Of a stretch of 64,000 nucleotides of DNA, positions 53,790 to 61,535 are shown in pieces. The notes beneath the pieces were generated by a model, which saw only the letters and a program-made list of their open reading frames with translations, did no database searches and was not told the origin of the DNA. Position numbers and translations under genes: made by a program. The stretch is taken from contig NZ_CP026993.1 of NCBI RefSeq assembly GCF_013407145.1, positions 1,448,590 to 1,512,589 of the forward strand, written 5' to 3'. Positions within the stretch are counted from its first letter, which is position 1. Every line of letters starts with the position of its first letter. Source of the stretch: Nitrosopumilus cobalaminigenes. GTDB lineage: Archaea > Thermoproteota > Nitrososphaeria > Nitrososphaerales > Nitrosopumilaceae.

Positions 53790-53850
53790 ACCAACTATAG
53801 AAAATTTCTTTTTAAAAAACTATCATAAAGAGTAGTAATTAGAAGAAAAT

Positions 53851-54873
53851 ATGGATTTTCTAAAAATTAATGGAGGTCATGGAGAAGGAGGCGGGCAGAT
53901 AATTCGTTCTGCAATTGTAACTTCTTGTATTACAAAAAAACCAATTCATTTAGAAAATATTAGAAAGAATAGAAAAATTTCAGGATTAAGACCACAACAT
54001 CTTACTGCTATTACTATTCTTCAAAAAGTTGCAAATGCTAAAGTAATTGGAGCAGAAATAGGATCAACTGAAATAAAATTTATTCCAGGTACAATTGAAA
54101 ATTTAGATTTAATTGAAGATGTAGGAACAGCTGGAAGTATTCCTTTAATTTTACAAGTTTTAGTTCCCGTAGTTGCAATATCAAAAAAACAACTTAATTT
54201 AAAAATTAAAGGTGGAACAGATGTACTTTGGAGCCCAACTATAGACTATACTCAACATGTACTAAAAAATGCATATTCGAAAATGGGAATTAATTTTTCA
54301 CTTGAATTAATTAAACGCGGTTATTATCCTAAGGGCGGTGGTGAAATTACATTAAAAGTAATTCCATCAGATGTTAAATCGATAACATTTTCTAAAAGAA
54401 AAACAAATAATGTAAAATTAATTTGTTCATATTCAAAATTAGCAAAACAAGAAATTGAAAATGGAATAAAGAAAATTGTCAAAAAATTATCTGATGCAAA
54501 TTTTATTGTGAATACAGAAATAAAATTAGAAAATGCAGATGATTCAGGAGCATCCTTACTAATTTACAGTATTGATGAAAACTCCATAATAGGAATTGAT
54601 GCTTTGTATAATAAAAAAACACAAAAATTTGATTTAGAAGTTGAAAAATTTATTCAGAGTTATTCTATTGATGAGAATTTAGCAGACATGCTTGTAGTTC
54701 CTGCTAGTTTAGGTTCAGGAAAAACAATTTTCCAAGTGAAAGAAATTACAAAACATTTAGAAACCAATTTGTTTGTTACATCAAAAATTACTGGTTGCAA
54801 ATATGGAATTGGTAAGACAAGTTATGGTTTTGATGTAATTATAGATGGCATATCAAACACCAGCGTCAAGTAA
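53851..54873 (+). CDS. rtcA: RNA 3'-terminal phosphate cyclase
   Basis: This 340-residue enzyme has GGHGEGGGQIIRSAI at the start, ISGLRPQHLTAI, GTAGSIPLILQVLVP, RGYYPKGGGEITLKV and the C-terminal VPASLGSGKTIFQVKEITKHLETN, with the catalytic His expected in the last helix region. It cyclises RNA 3'-phosphates with ATP. No RtcB lies nearby. It overlaps the convergent CopD-like gene by 21 nt, the longest such overlap in the window. Confidence 0.93.
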   Translation: MDFLKINGGHGEGGGQIIRSAIVTSCITKKPIHLENIRKNRKISGLRPQHLTAITILQKVANAKVIGAEIGSTEIKFIPGTIENLDLIEDVGTAGSIPLILQVLVPVVAISKKQLNLKIKGGTDVLWSPTIDYTQHVLKNAYSKMGINFSLELIKRGYYPKGGGEITLKVIPSDVKSITFSKRKTNNVKLICSYSKLAKQEIENGIKKIVKKLSDANFIVNTEIKLENADDSGASLLIYSIDENSIIGIDALYNKKTQKFDLEVEKFIQSYSIDENLADMLVVPASLGSGKTIFQVKEITKHLETNLFVTSKITGCKYGIGKTSYGFDVIIDGISNTSVK

Positions 54874-55350
54874 AGATGCAAAAAATAGAATGGCAATAGA
54901 TAGAACAACAGTAATTTCTCCAAGAATGATAATTTTTTTCCTTAATTTTTGGATTTCAGGTTCTGGCATTTGATTAGACATGATTTTTTCTTCAACATCT
55001 TTACGAATAACTCTAACATGAATAGCATATGTAACAATTAATGCAATCACAAGAACAATTTTGATAATTAAAAATGTCCCGTAACTAGTAGATACTAAAA
55101 GATCAGGTTTGCTGAGTAGAGCATGTGAAGTATACAAACCTGTTACCATTAAAATTATCAATGACGGTACAGCAATTTTGTTAAATCTCTTACCAACACG
55201 AATCATTATTTGCATTCGTTCTTCAATAGAGCTTGTCATTGTTTTCAAAAGTGGAGAAAATACAATTCCAATGAATAATGAACCACCAACCCAAATTGCA
55301 GCTGCAACAAGATGAATCCAAGTGATAATTGCCTGTTCTATAGCAGCCAT
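54853..55350 (-). CDS. CopD-like four-helix membrane protein
   Basis: This 165-residue protein has four hydrophobic helices. It begins ITWIHLVAAAIWVGGSLFIG, the same His/Trp-Gly-Gly pattern seen in the CopD domain at the left edge of the window, and has RFNKIAVPSLIILMVTGLYTSH. A charged loop precedes the last helix. It may take part in copper transport or membrane redox handling, both important to ammonia oxidisers; the link is inference. Confidence 0.85.
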   Translation of the reverse strand: MAAIEQAIITWIHLVAAAIWVGGSLFIGIVFSPLLKTMTSSIEERMQIMIRVGKRFNKIAVPSLIILMVTGLYTSHALLSKPDLLVSTSYGTFLIIKIVLVIALIVTYAIHVRVIRKDVEEKIMSNQMPEPEIQKLRKKIIILGEITVVLSIAILFFASLLDAGV

Positions 55351-55431
55351 AGTTTATGATATTTTAAATCAAATATTATGTATTTGGATCTTACCAACCT
55401 TTTTTAGTTGTACAAATATGGAATTATTGAA

Positions 55432-55926
55432 ATGGCACTTCAAAGTAAATTGATAGTTTATCTGGCAATAGTTGGAGTTTTAGCATTAATGGGAGGAATT
55501 ATTTTCTATGCTAGTCTTGATAATGATGAACTTGCTTTAATTGAAGTTGAACTAACAAATGTGAAATTATTAGATGTAAACACAGTAGATAATCAAGCAA
55601 AGTTTGAAGTTACATTTTTGATAACAAACCCAAGTGATAAAACATTAACAGTTTCACAAATAGATTTTCAACTATATGGTAATGATGAATTGTTAGGTAC
55701 TGGAATATATTCTACAGCAGACATAGCATTACCTGGTAGAGCATTATTTGTTTCAGGTGCAGAAATTCCATTGAAAAATATATTTGTTCTAAGTAAATCT
55801 GAAATAAACTCAGAAGTTTATGAGGATGCAATAAATGAAAGATTAACAAGTTTTTCTGCTGAAGGAAAAATTATCACTCAAACTTCCTGGAGTGAAACTG
55901 AGAAAGACTTCAAGACAGGTTATTAA
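55432..55926 (+). CDS. LEA14-like (WHy-type) membrane-anchored protein
   Basis: From the ATG at 55432 it is 164 residues (an upstream TTG at 55408 is less likely). A membrane helix (LIVYLAIVGVLALMGGIIFYA) leads into a beta domain with NQAKFEVTFLITNPSDKTLTVSQIDFQLYG, the same plan as the protein at 23291. The TNPSxxxLTV turn is typical of LEA type 2 domains. It is probably outside the membrane. Confidence 0.7.
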   Translation: MALQSKLIVYLAIVGVLALMGGIIFYASLDNDELALIEVELTNVKLLDVNTVDNQAKFEVTFLITNPSDKTLTVSQIDFQLYGNDELLGTGIYSTADIALPGRALFVSGAEIPLKNIFVLSKSEINSEVYEDAINERLTSFSAEGKIITQTSWSETEKDFKTGY

Positions 55927-55934
55927 TTAAAAAG

Positions 55935-56008
55935 TGGGCCTAATGAGATTCGAACTCATGATCACCGCCATGTCGAGGCGGTATCCTAACCAGCTAGACT
56001 ACAGGCCC
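55935..56008 (-). tRNA. tRNA-Val (GAC), with C at position 33
   Basis: The 74-nt gene folds cleanly. The acceptor stem is GGGCCTG/TAGGCCC with discriminator A and no encoded CCA. The D arm GTCT/GGAT holds TGG, the T arm is ATGAG TTCGAAT CTCAT, and the anticodon stem is CCGCC/GGCGG. The loop reads TCGACAT, so the anticodon is GAC (valine). Position 33, nearly always T, is C. No intron is present. Confidence 0.9.
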
Positions 56009-56077
56009 ATTGAAAAATAAATCAAATAATTGACATTATTAACGTTTAACAAAAGAAAGAATTGAGGTACAAAAGAG

Positions 56078-56788
56078 ATGACAGAAGATTTTACTGAAGA
56101 AGAAAAAAGAGGTTTCTATAAGGCAATTTATTCAAGAAGGGATGTAAGATCTCATTTTACCTCAAGACCAATAGAAGATGGGATTTTATCAAAAATTCTT
56201 AACGCAGCACATCATGCACCATCTGTAGGATTTTCTCAACCATGGAATTTTATTTTAATTAAAGATCAAGATACTAAAAAGAAAATAAAAGAATCTTTTG
56301 AGGAGGAAAAAAATCGTTCATCGCAATTAGTGGAAGAACCAAAGAAATCAAAATATCTTTCATTCAAACTAGAAGGCATTTTAGAATCACCAGTAAATCT
56401 TTGTGTAACATATGATCCTACAAAATTTGGACCATTTGTAATTGGTCGTTCCAGTATTCCTGAAGCTGGGCTTTACAGTGTTTGTTGTGCAATTCAGAAT
56501 CTATGGTTATCAGCTAGAACAGAAGGAGTTGGTCTAGGGTGGGTAAGTATTCTATCTAATGACACATTAAAAGAAACTTTAGATTTACCAGAACATGTAA
56601 TCCCTGTCGCCTACTTGTGTTTAGGATATGTAGATGAATTTGCAGAAAAACCAGATCTTGAAACTAAAGGATGGTTACCAAGACTAGAATTGAAAGATGT
56701 AGTTTACTTTGAAAAATGGAATGATAAAGAAAATAAAAACTGGGAGAAAATCCAAAACATGATTAAAGATAATCTTGACTACGCTTAA
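56078..56788 (+). CDS. bluB: 5,6-dimethylbenzimidazole synthase
   Basis: This 236-residue nitroreductase-fold enzyme carries the BluB signatures. YSRRDVRSHF is near residue 20, HHAPSVGFSQPWNFILI near 47, IPEAGLYSVCCAIQNLWLSAR near 128, and GLGWVSIL near 156. BluB breaks reduced FMN to make the lower ligand of vitamin B12. Thaumarchaeota are known B12 producers, which fits. It lies between two tRNA genes. Confidence 0.9.
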   Translation: MTEDFTEEEKRGFYKAIYSRRDVRSHFTSRPIEDGILSKILNAAHHAPSVGFSQPWNFILIKDQDTKKKIKESFEEEKNRSSQLVEEPKKSKYLSFKLEGILESPVNLCVTYDPTKFGPFVIGRSSIPEAGLYSVCCAIQNLWLSARTEGVGLGWVSILSNDTLKETLDLPEHVIPVAYLCLGYVDEFAEKPDLETKGWLPRLELKDVVYFEKWNDKENKNWEKIQNMIKDNLDYA

Positions 56789-56812
56789 ATAATTAAGAAT
56801 GTTTTTTTTGCT

Positions 56813-56905
56813 GGGCTTGTAGCGCAGAGTCAATTTGACGCGCAACATGGATAGCGCAGTAGCCTCCTAAGTTACAGGTCGAGGGATCGAAGCCCTCCAA
56901 GCCCG
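56813..56905 (+). tRNA. tRNA-Arg (CCT) with an intron-like insert in the D-loop
   Basis: The acceptor stem is GGGCTTG/CAAGCCC, with discriminator G. The anticodon stem is GTAGC/GTTAC with loop CTCCTAA, so the anticodon is CCT (Arg). The T arm is GAGGG ATCGAAG CCCTC. The D stem GCGC (56822-56825) pairs with GCGC (56854-56857), but the loop is too long by about 18 nt. Removing roughly 56828-56845 leaves a normal AG-CATGGATA loop. Non-canonical tRNA introns are known in Thaumarchaeota. I could not fold a clear bulge-helix-bulge at the borders. Confidence 0.85.
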
Positions 56906-56944
56906 TTTAATTTTTGATTCATGGAAATTTAAATACAAAGACAA

Positions 56945-57487
56945 ATGGTTGAAGTTATGAAAATTGTTGTAATATCTGGTAGTCCAAGAAAAAATGCAAA
57001 TACGCAAATTATAATGAAATATGTTTATGAATATGCTAAATTAAAAAATCAAGATATAAAATTTATCAATCTTTCAGAGGATGATATTGAATGTTATAAA
57101 GGATATGATGTAGAATACAATGAAGCTACTAAGACGGCTGCCAAAGAAATTATGGATGCAGATGTTTGGCTAATAGGAACACCAATCTATAATTCATTTT
57201 TTAGTTCGGCGTTAAAAAATTTGTTTGAATATGTAGATTATAAAAAAACTGCAGGAAAAGTAGCAGGAATGATAATTTTAGCTGCAGGAGACATTGGTTT
57301 TATCAATGTCCAAAATCTAGTAACACAATTGTTGTCATATTTCAGAGTAATAACAAATCCAAAGGCAGTATTTTTAACTACAAAATCACTCACTGAAAAT
57401 TCTATTACAGATGAAGATGTGCAAATTAGATTAAAAGAAATGGTAGATGAGACTCTAGAACTTGCTACTAAATTGCACCAAGATTAG
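56945..57487 (+). CDS. NADPH-dependent FMN reductase-like flavoprotein
   Basis: This 180-residue flavodoxin-fold protein begins with KIVVISGSPRKNANTQ (FMN phosphate site). It continues with ADVWLIGTPIYNSFFSSALKN (flavin ring site) and AGMIILAAGDIGF. It probably reduces FMN or a quinone. Placed 40 nt after tRNA-Arg and near bluB, which needs reduced FMN, it could supply that cofactor; this link is inference. Confidence 0.88.
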   Translation: MVEVMKIVVISGSPRKNANTQIIMKYVYEYAKLKNQDIKFINLSEDDIECYKGYDVEYNEATKTAAKEIMDADVWLIGTPIYNSFFSSALKNLFEYVDYKKTAGKVAGMIILAAGDIGFINVQNLVTQLLSYFRVITNPKAVFLTTKSLTENSITDEDVQIRLKEMVDETLELATKLHQD

Positions 57488-57916
57488 TGTCTAGATAAAC
57501 TATGTAGATTTTTACTGTATAGTGACCCTCAAAATTGGCCTCAATATCACTATGATTATAATTTGAAACTCTAAATCTGTATTAGTAAGAGTCATCTTCA
57601 TTTACATTAGTTTGAGCAAAGTGTGTTGTTTCTTGATTATTTCCTGATACAGATTATGATTATCAAATATTTAGATTATTACAGGGTTAATCAAAACATG
57701 ATTTTCTATTGTTTCTTCAATAAAATCCCATGAAAAATTATTCTTATGTGAAATATTCATTTGGATTATTGATTTTTGGATTCCTATAGAATTGTTTATG
57801 AGAATGATTTTATTTTCTAAATCAATTGATGTTGCAAATGAATTAGAATTTGAAAAGTTTCCAATTAACAATATAATAGCAATGATACTAGCAAATACGA
57901 TATCATTGACATTAGA
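57468..57916 (-). pseudogene. Probable decayed gene for a secreted protein
   Basis: On the minus strand a reading frame (57671-57916) has a signal-peptide-like core (FASIIAIILLIGNFSNSNSF) but no ATG, GTG or TTG before it; only a TTG inside the hydrophobic core exists. After its stop, protein-like sequence resumes in another frame (SGNNQETTHFAQTNVNEDD). It meets a TAA, then continues in that same frame (FRVSNYNHSDIEANFEGHY) to a TAG at 57468. A lost start, a frame change and an internal stop together suggest decay. The composition of the pieces is the main evidence. Confidence 0.4.
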
Positions 57917-58009
57917 TTAAAATTCTAATTTTTGAATAAATTTTTTATTCCAAATCTATATTATCAAACTGCAAAAGTCAAATATTATCACATTCTAGTA
58001 GTAATACTG

Positions 58010-58132
58010 TTGACTGTAAAACAAGATCCTACCGAATTATGTTCATGTAAATGTCATTTTGGTGGTGCAGTGAGTTGTCCTGGATGTAAAGAAAATCATG
58101 GCGAAATATGTTGCCATTGTGATGATTAAGAT
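58010..58132 (+). CDS. Cys-rich metal-binding microprotein, about 40 residues
   Basis: The frame is open from 57932, but the TTG at 58010 is the last start before the Cys-rich part. The protein holds CSCKCHFGGAVSCPGC and then EICCHCDD, eight cysteines and two histidines in under 35 residues. This is enough for two metal ions, as in small metallothionein or zinc-knuckle proteins. It is convergent with the coiled-coil gene. No family is named with certainty. Confidence 0.6.
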
Positions 58133-58609
58133 CTATTTACTCTTAGTTGTTCTTTTAGAAGCTAGCATTTTGAGATTAGCTAGTTCAGTTTTTAGTGATT
58201 CAATTTGAACAAGAGTTTCTAGATTTGAAATTTCTTGGTTTAATCTTTCAATTTCACTGTCTTTTAGCTTAACAGTTTCTTTCACATTACTTAGTTCAAG
58301 AGATAATTCATTTTGAATTTGTTTTATTTCTGAAAGACTTACTTGAGAACCTGAAGTTGTAGTTTGAATTGTTTGTGTATTACTCAAGCTTTTTTTTTCA
58401 GCATGTGTTGGTGCGTGATTATGCATGTAATCAGTACTTCTTTGAGATATCCAACATGTGAAAGTCAAGAACCATGTGATTGGAACTGCCATAATGAACA
58501 CGAAATTTAGGATTGGTGCAAAGTCAACAAAGTAAGGCCAAAGTCCAGTCAATACTGCTGCAAAAACTCCAGTTACTAATGTGGCTAAATGGTTACCAAC
58601 GTATCCCAT
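58133..58609 (-). CDS. Membrane protein with C-terminal coiled coil
   Basis: This 158-residue protein has two membrane helices (residues about 8-25 and 33-53). A polar linker with several His (DYMHNHAPTHAEKK) follows. From residue about 90 to the end is a coiled coil (KQIQNELSLELSNVKETVKL). No family is recognised. The coil is probably in the cytoplasm, given the basic end (KRTTKSK). Confidence 0.65.
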   Translation of the reverse strand: MGYVGNHLATLVTGVFAAVLTGLWPYFVDFAPILNFVFIMAVPITWFLTFTCWISQRSTDYMHNHAPTHAEKKSLSNTQTIQTTTSGSQVSLSEIKQIQNELSLELSNVKETVKLKDSEIERLNQEISNLETLVQIESLKTELANLKMLASKRTTKSK

Positions 58610-58691
58610 AATTATTTGAAAATTTCATTATTTATAATAGTAATGCTAAAAATCACAAAATAATAGAATTAAAAAGAAAAAAGAGCCGAAT

Positions 58692-58925
58692 TTATTCGTC
58701 TTCTTCAGTGGTAGCAACAGTTGCTTTTGGCATATCTGATTGTAAGATTTGGATTTTTTGCAATAGTTCAGTTCTTAGATCTCTTGCAACTCTTCTTACA
58801 GTTGGTCTTGGAACTCCAAGTTCATCAACTACTTTGGTGTAGATATCCTGCTTGTCGGTTACCCCTTTGTCAAGATAAGAATTAATCGCTTCTTTAATTA
58901 TCGTGCTTTGGTTTGTACGATTCAA
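58692..58925 (-). CDS. Small HTH DNA-binding protein
   Basis: This 77-residue protein has a helix-turn-helix near residues 20-50 (VTDKQDIYTKVVDELGVPRPTVRRVARDL), typical of small archaeal regulators. A short acidic tail (ATTEEDE) follows. It lies alone with a 247-nt AT-rich gap upstream that holds its promoter. Targets are unknown. Confidence 0.75.
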   Translation of the reverse strand: MNRTNQSTIIKEAINSYLDKGVTDKQDIYTKVVDELGVPRPTVRRVARDLRTELLQKIQILQSDMPKATVATTEEDE

Positions 58926-59171
58926 CGAATACTGAATTTTATTTGTTCTATATAAGACTATAACTTTTGGAATTTCAAAATTGTCTTATTGAATAAATTC
59001 ACATTGTATTATGAATTATAAAAATAAAATTTACAAAGTCTACAACAATTAATTTTCTAACGAAAAACGTACTGATCGTTATGGATTTTTCAATATTGTG
59101 AAAATATCTAGAGAATTTTTCTAAGTCATTTTCGCAAAAGACTATTAAGATGTATTTGTAGATTCATCCTA

Positions 59172-59648
59172 TTGGCTACAGTAAATATTGAAACCAATTT
59201 AGGAAAAATTTCATTTAATCTTCTACCTGAATTAGCTCCAGAGACTGTAAGAAATTTTGAAAAATTAGCAAAAGATGGATTTTATGATGGAACTCTTTTC
59301 CACAGAGTCATTCCTGGATTTATGATTCAAGGTGGGGATCCAAATACAAAAACTGACAATAAAGGTTCATGGGGAATGGGTGGACCAGGATATAATATCA
59401 AAGCTGAGTTTAATTCCAGATCTCATCTTAGAGGCATAGTTTCTATGGCTAGATCACAGGATCCAGATAGTGCAGGTTCACAATTTTTCATTGTTACCTC
59501 AGATAGTGCATTTTTAGATAGACAATATACAGTATTTGGTGAAGTTACAGAAGGAATGGATGTTGCAGATAAGATTGTAAATCTTGACAGAGATGGCAAT
59601 GACTGTCCATTAGAAAAAACACAAATGATTCGTGTAACTGTGGAATAA
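59172..59648 (+). CDS. Peptidyl-prolyl cis-trans isomerase, cyclophilin family
   Basis: This 158-residue cyclophilin has all key stretches: FEKLAKDGFYDGTLFHRVIP with catalytic Arg, FMIQGGDPNTK, LRGIVSMARSQDPDSAGSQF and FLDRQYTVFGEV. It starts at TTG 59172, as the N-terminus ATVNIETNLGKISF is the family norm. It assists protein folding in the cytoplasm. It is directly followed by a surface-protein gene with no gap. Confidence 0.95.
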   Translation: MATVNIETNLGKISFNLLPELAPETVRNFEKLAKDGFYDGTLFHRVIPGFMIQGGDPNTKTDNKGSWGMGGPGYNIKAEFNSRSHLRGIVSMARSQDPDSAGSQFFIVTSDSAFLDRQYTVFGEVTEGMDVADKIVNLDRDGNDCPLEKTQMIRVTVE

Positions 59649-60545
59649 ATGAACTCAAAAATTATTACTAGTTTTCTAATATTGTCAGTAATTCTAATCA
59701 TACCACAAGTATACGCACAATCAGAACCAATTCCCGAAGTTAATCAAAAATCAGTACAAGTAACAATTGAAAGTGATGGAAATGTTAGTGTATTACATCA
59801 AATTAGAGATACAAATGATTCAAGAGAACTAAAATTTGTTGATGGAACAGTCTCTAATGTAGAATTCATAGATAAATTGGGAAGATATGAAGCAGTTGAA
59901 ATTACACCAGGTGCAAAATCAATTGTTATCTTACCAAATCAAGGAGAAATGTTTGTAAAATATGATCTTGATGATGCATTAATTCTAAAAAACAATATTT
60001 GGTCGTTAGATTTTAGATATCTAGAAACAACAACGTTTGTGGTTCCAGAGGAAGTGAAATTATTATTTGCAAATGAAAGACCTGTTTTTTTAGAAAGTAA
60101 AAATGCGTTTACATGTCATGGATGTCAGATGCTTTTAGAATATTCAATTAATGAACCAATAAAAATTCAAACCGTGGAATGGGAAAATCAAAAATTTGTA
60201 GTTGAAATGATTACATTTGCAGAAATAGAAAACTTTCAATTTAGTCAACCTACAAAAGAAATTAGTTTCAATGTAAATCAAAGTGATCAATTTGTCACTA
60301 CAGTAATTCCACTAGAATTATTGTGGGGACCATATGCAGTTTTTCTAAATGATGAAAAAACATTTTTCCATGAATATGTCAATAATGGAACTCATGTTTG
60401 GGTAAACATGAAACCTGATACTACAGGTAAAATTTCAATTATTGGTACCACTGTTGTACCTGAATTTCCAATTATTGCACCATTAGCTATAGGATTTTTG
60501 ATAATTATGATGGTTCCCTTAATAAGAAAATTTAATCTCCGCTAG
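59649..60545 (+). CDS. Secreted surface protein with PEF-type C-terminal sorting signal
   Basis: This 298-residue protein has a signal peptide (IITSFLILSVILIIPQVYAQS) and a beta-rich body with a Cys pair (FTCHGCQML) that could bind metal or form a disulfide. Near residue 272 stands TTVVPEFPIIAP, then a hydrophobic helix and a basic RKFNLR end. This is close to the PEFG-CTERM plan, with Pro for Gly. It is likely exported and anchored or processed. The ATG directly follows the cyclophilin stop. Confidence 0.75.
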   Translation: MNSKIITSFLILSVILIIPQVYAQSEPIPEVNQKSVQVTIESDGNVSVLHQIRDTNDSRELKFVDGTVSNVEFIDKLGRYEAVEITPGAKSIVILPNQGEMFVKYDLDDALILKNNIWSLDFRYLETTTFVVPEEVKLLFANERPVFLESKNAFTCHGCQMLLEYSINEPIKIQTVEWENQKFVVEMITFAEIENFQFSQPTKEISFNVNQSDQFVTTVIPLELLWGPYAVFLNDEKTFFHEYVNNGTHVWVNMKPDTTGKISIIGTTVVPEFPIIAPLAIGFLIIMMVPLIRKFNLR

Positions 60546-60687
60546 ACCCACAAGAGCAAAAACCATATTCATCTATTCTAACATTACAAACTGCACATTT
60601 TTCTCCATAGTCTACTTCCCAAGGTTCCTTTCCAAAAAGTTTGAAATGATCATCAATTTCTATCGGAATTTCTCTTTTCTTTTCCAA
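60532..60687 (-). CDS. 51-residue zinc-ribbon protein
   Basis: This short ORF starts with TTG at 60687 (no ATG in frame) and encodes a charged N-terminal part (EKKREIPIEIDDHFKLFGK). A ribbon CAVC and CSCG follows, 10 residues apart. It overlaps the end of the convergent surface-protein gene by 14 nt. Composition and the four cysteines support a real gene. Function is unknown. Confidence 0.6.
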   Translation of the reverse strand: MEKKREIPIEIDDHFKLFGKEPWEVDYGEKCAVCNVRIDEYGFCSCGSSGD

Positions 60688-60735
60688 TGATTTGTATAGT
60701 CATTTCAACTATACATACATTATCGGAGAATAGTC

Positions 60736-60927
60736 ATGAAAATTGAATGTGGTTGTCATTGTATAAAATGCAAAAGTACAGATCTAGAATCAAATCGAAT
60801 TGGACAAATTGAAAAAGATGGATATTTTGACATGCATCATACATGTAATCAATGCAAGACACATTTTGATCATCTAGATGGACAAGTATTTTCAAAATGT
60901 GAAAAGTGCAGTTATTTTTCTAGTTAG
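60736..60927 (+). CDS. 63-residue Cys/His-rich zinc protein
   Basis: The protein begins MKIECGCHCIKCKSTDLE and later has HTCNQCKTHFDH and FSKCEKCSYF. These nine Cys and several His form at least two zinc-ribbon sites. It is divergent from the 51-residue zinc-ribbon gene 48 nt away, so two small zinc proteins share one promoter region. Function is unknown. It overlaps the convergent gene by 8 nt. Confidence 0.65.
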   Translation: MKIECGCHCIKCKSTDLESNRIGQIEKDGYFDMHHTCNQCKTHFDHLDGQVFSKCEKCSYFSS

Positions 60928-61405
60928 CAATTAATTCTTCTTGAACAAAATAATGAGTTCTATTTTCTTCAGAATTTTTCATAATTTCTTTGTTTGATGC
61001 CATTTTTGCTAATGCTTTTGATACATCTAATGGACTGGCTGCCCAACCATATTCTCTAAGTTGTTGAACAGTTTCAGTTACTGTTCTTGGAGAATCAAAA
61101 AACTTGCTTGTTTCTAAAATTCTTAATTTTGATTTAATTTCATGAGATGTGATGTATTTTGGTTCATTGAATTCTGGTTCATATGCTTCTGCATCATCTA
61201 AATATTCTAATCCAAATTGTGCTGGTTGCTCAACTTGAGATGGTTTTTGGATACTTTCAGATTCATAAACTATTTTTGCTTGATTTTCAGGTAAATGATT
61301 TGATAAGTTATCAATGATTTCGCCTAATGTTTGATTATCCACATAGAAATCTCTAGAGTCAACCTCAATTTCATTTTCACCTATTTTGAGTTTAATTCTA
61401 GCCAT
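60920..61405 (-). CDS. Conserved-looking protein with winged-helix-like end
   Basis: From the ATG at 61405 this is 161 residues. The first 35 form a beta-rich part (RIKLKIGENEIEVDSRDF). An acidic linker follows (LDDAEAYEPEFNEPKY). The last 70 residues resemble a helical DNA- or protein-binding module (RTVTETVQQLREYGWAASPLDVSKALAKM, then HYFVQE). It may be a regulator with sensing and binding parts. No family is named. Confidence 0.6.
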   Translation of the reverse strand: MARIKLKIGENEIEVDSRDFYVDNQTLGEIIDNLSNHLPENQAKIVYESESIQKPSQVEQPAQFGLEYLDDAEAYEPEFNEPKYITSHEIKSKLRILETSKFFDSPRTVTETVQQLREYGWAASPLDVSKALAKMASNKEIMKNSEENRTHYFVQEELIAN

Positions 61406-61535
61406 TGACAAATAATCATTTAATTTTGATTTATTCTGTTAGCTCTAAGGAGCTTTAAGATTAGATCAAAACTTTTACACAATTTATTGGGATTTTTTTC
61501 TCTTCAGGTTAAATGTAAATTTGTAAAAACTAGTC

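Noticed and set aside
56822-56857. Canonical bulge-helix-bulge at the tRNA-Arg insert borders
   Set aside because: The possible pairings give GCGC and GTCA helices, but the two 3-nt bulges do not fall at the borders needed to restore the D-loop.
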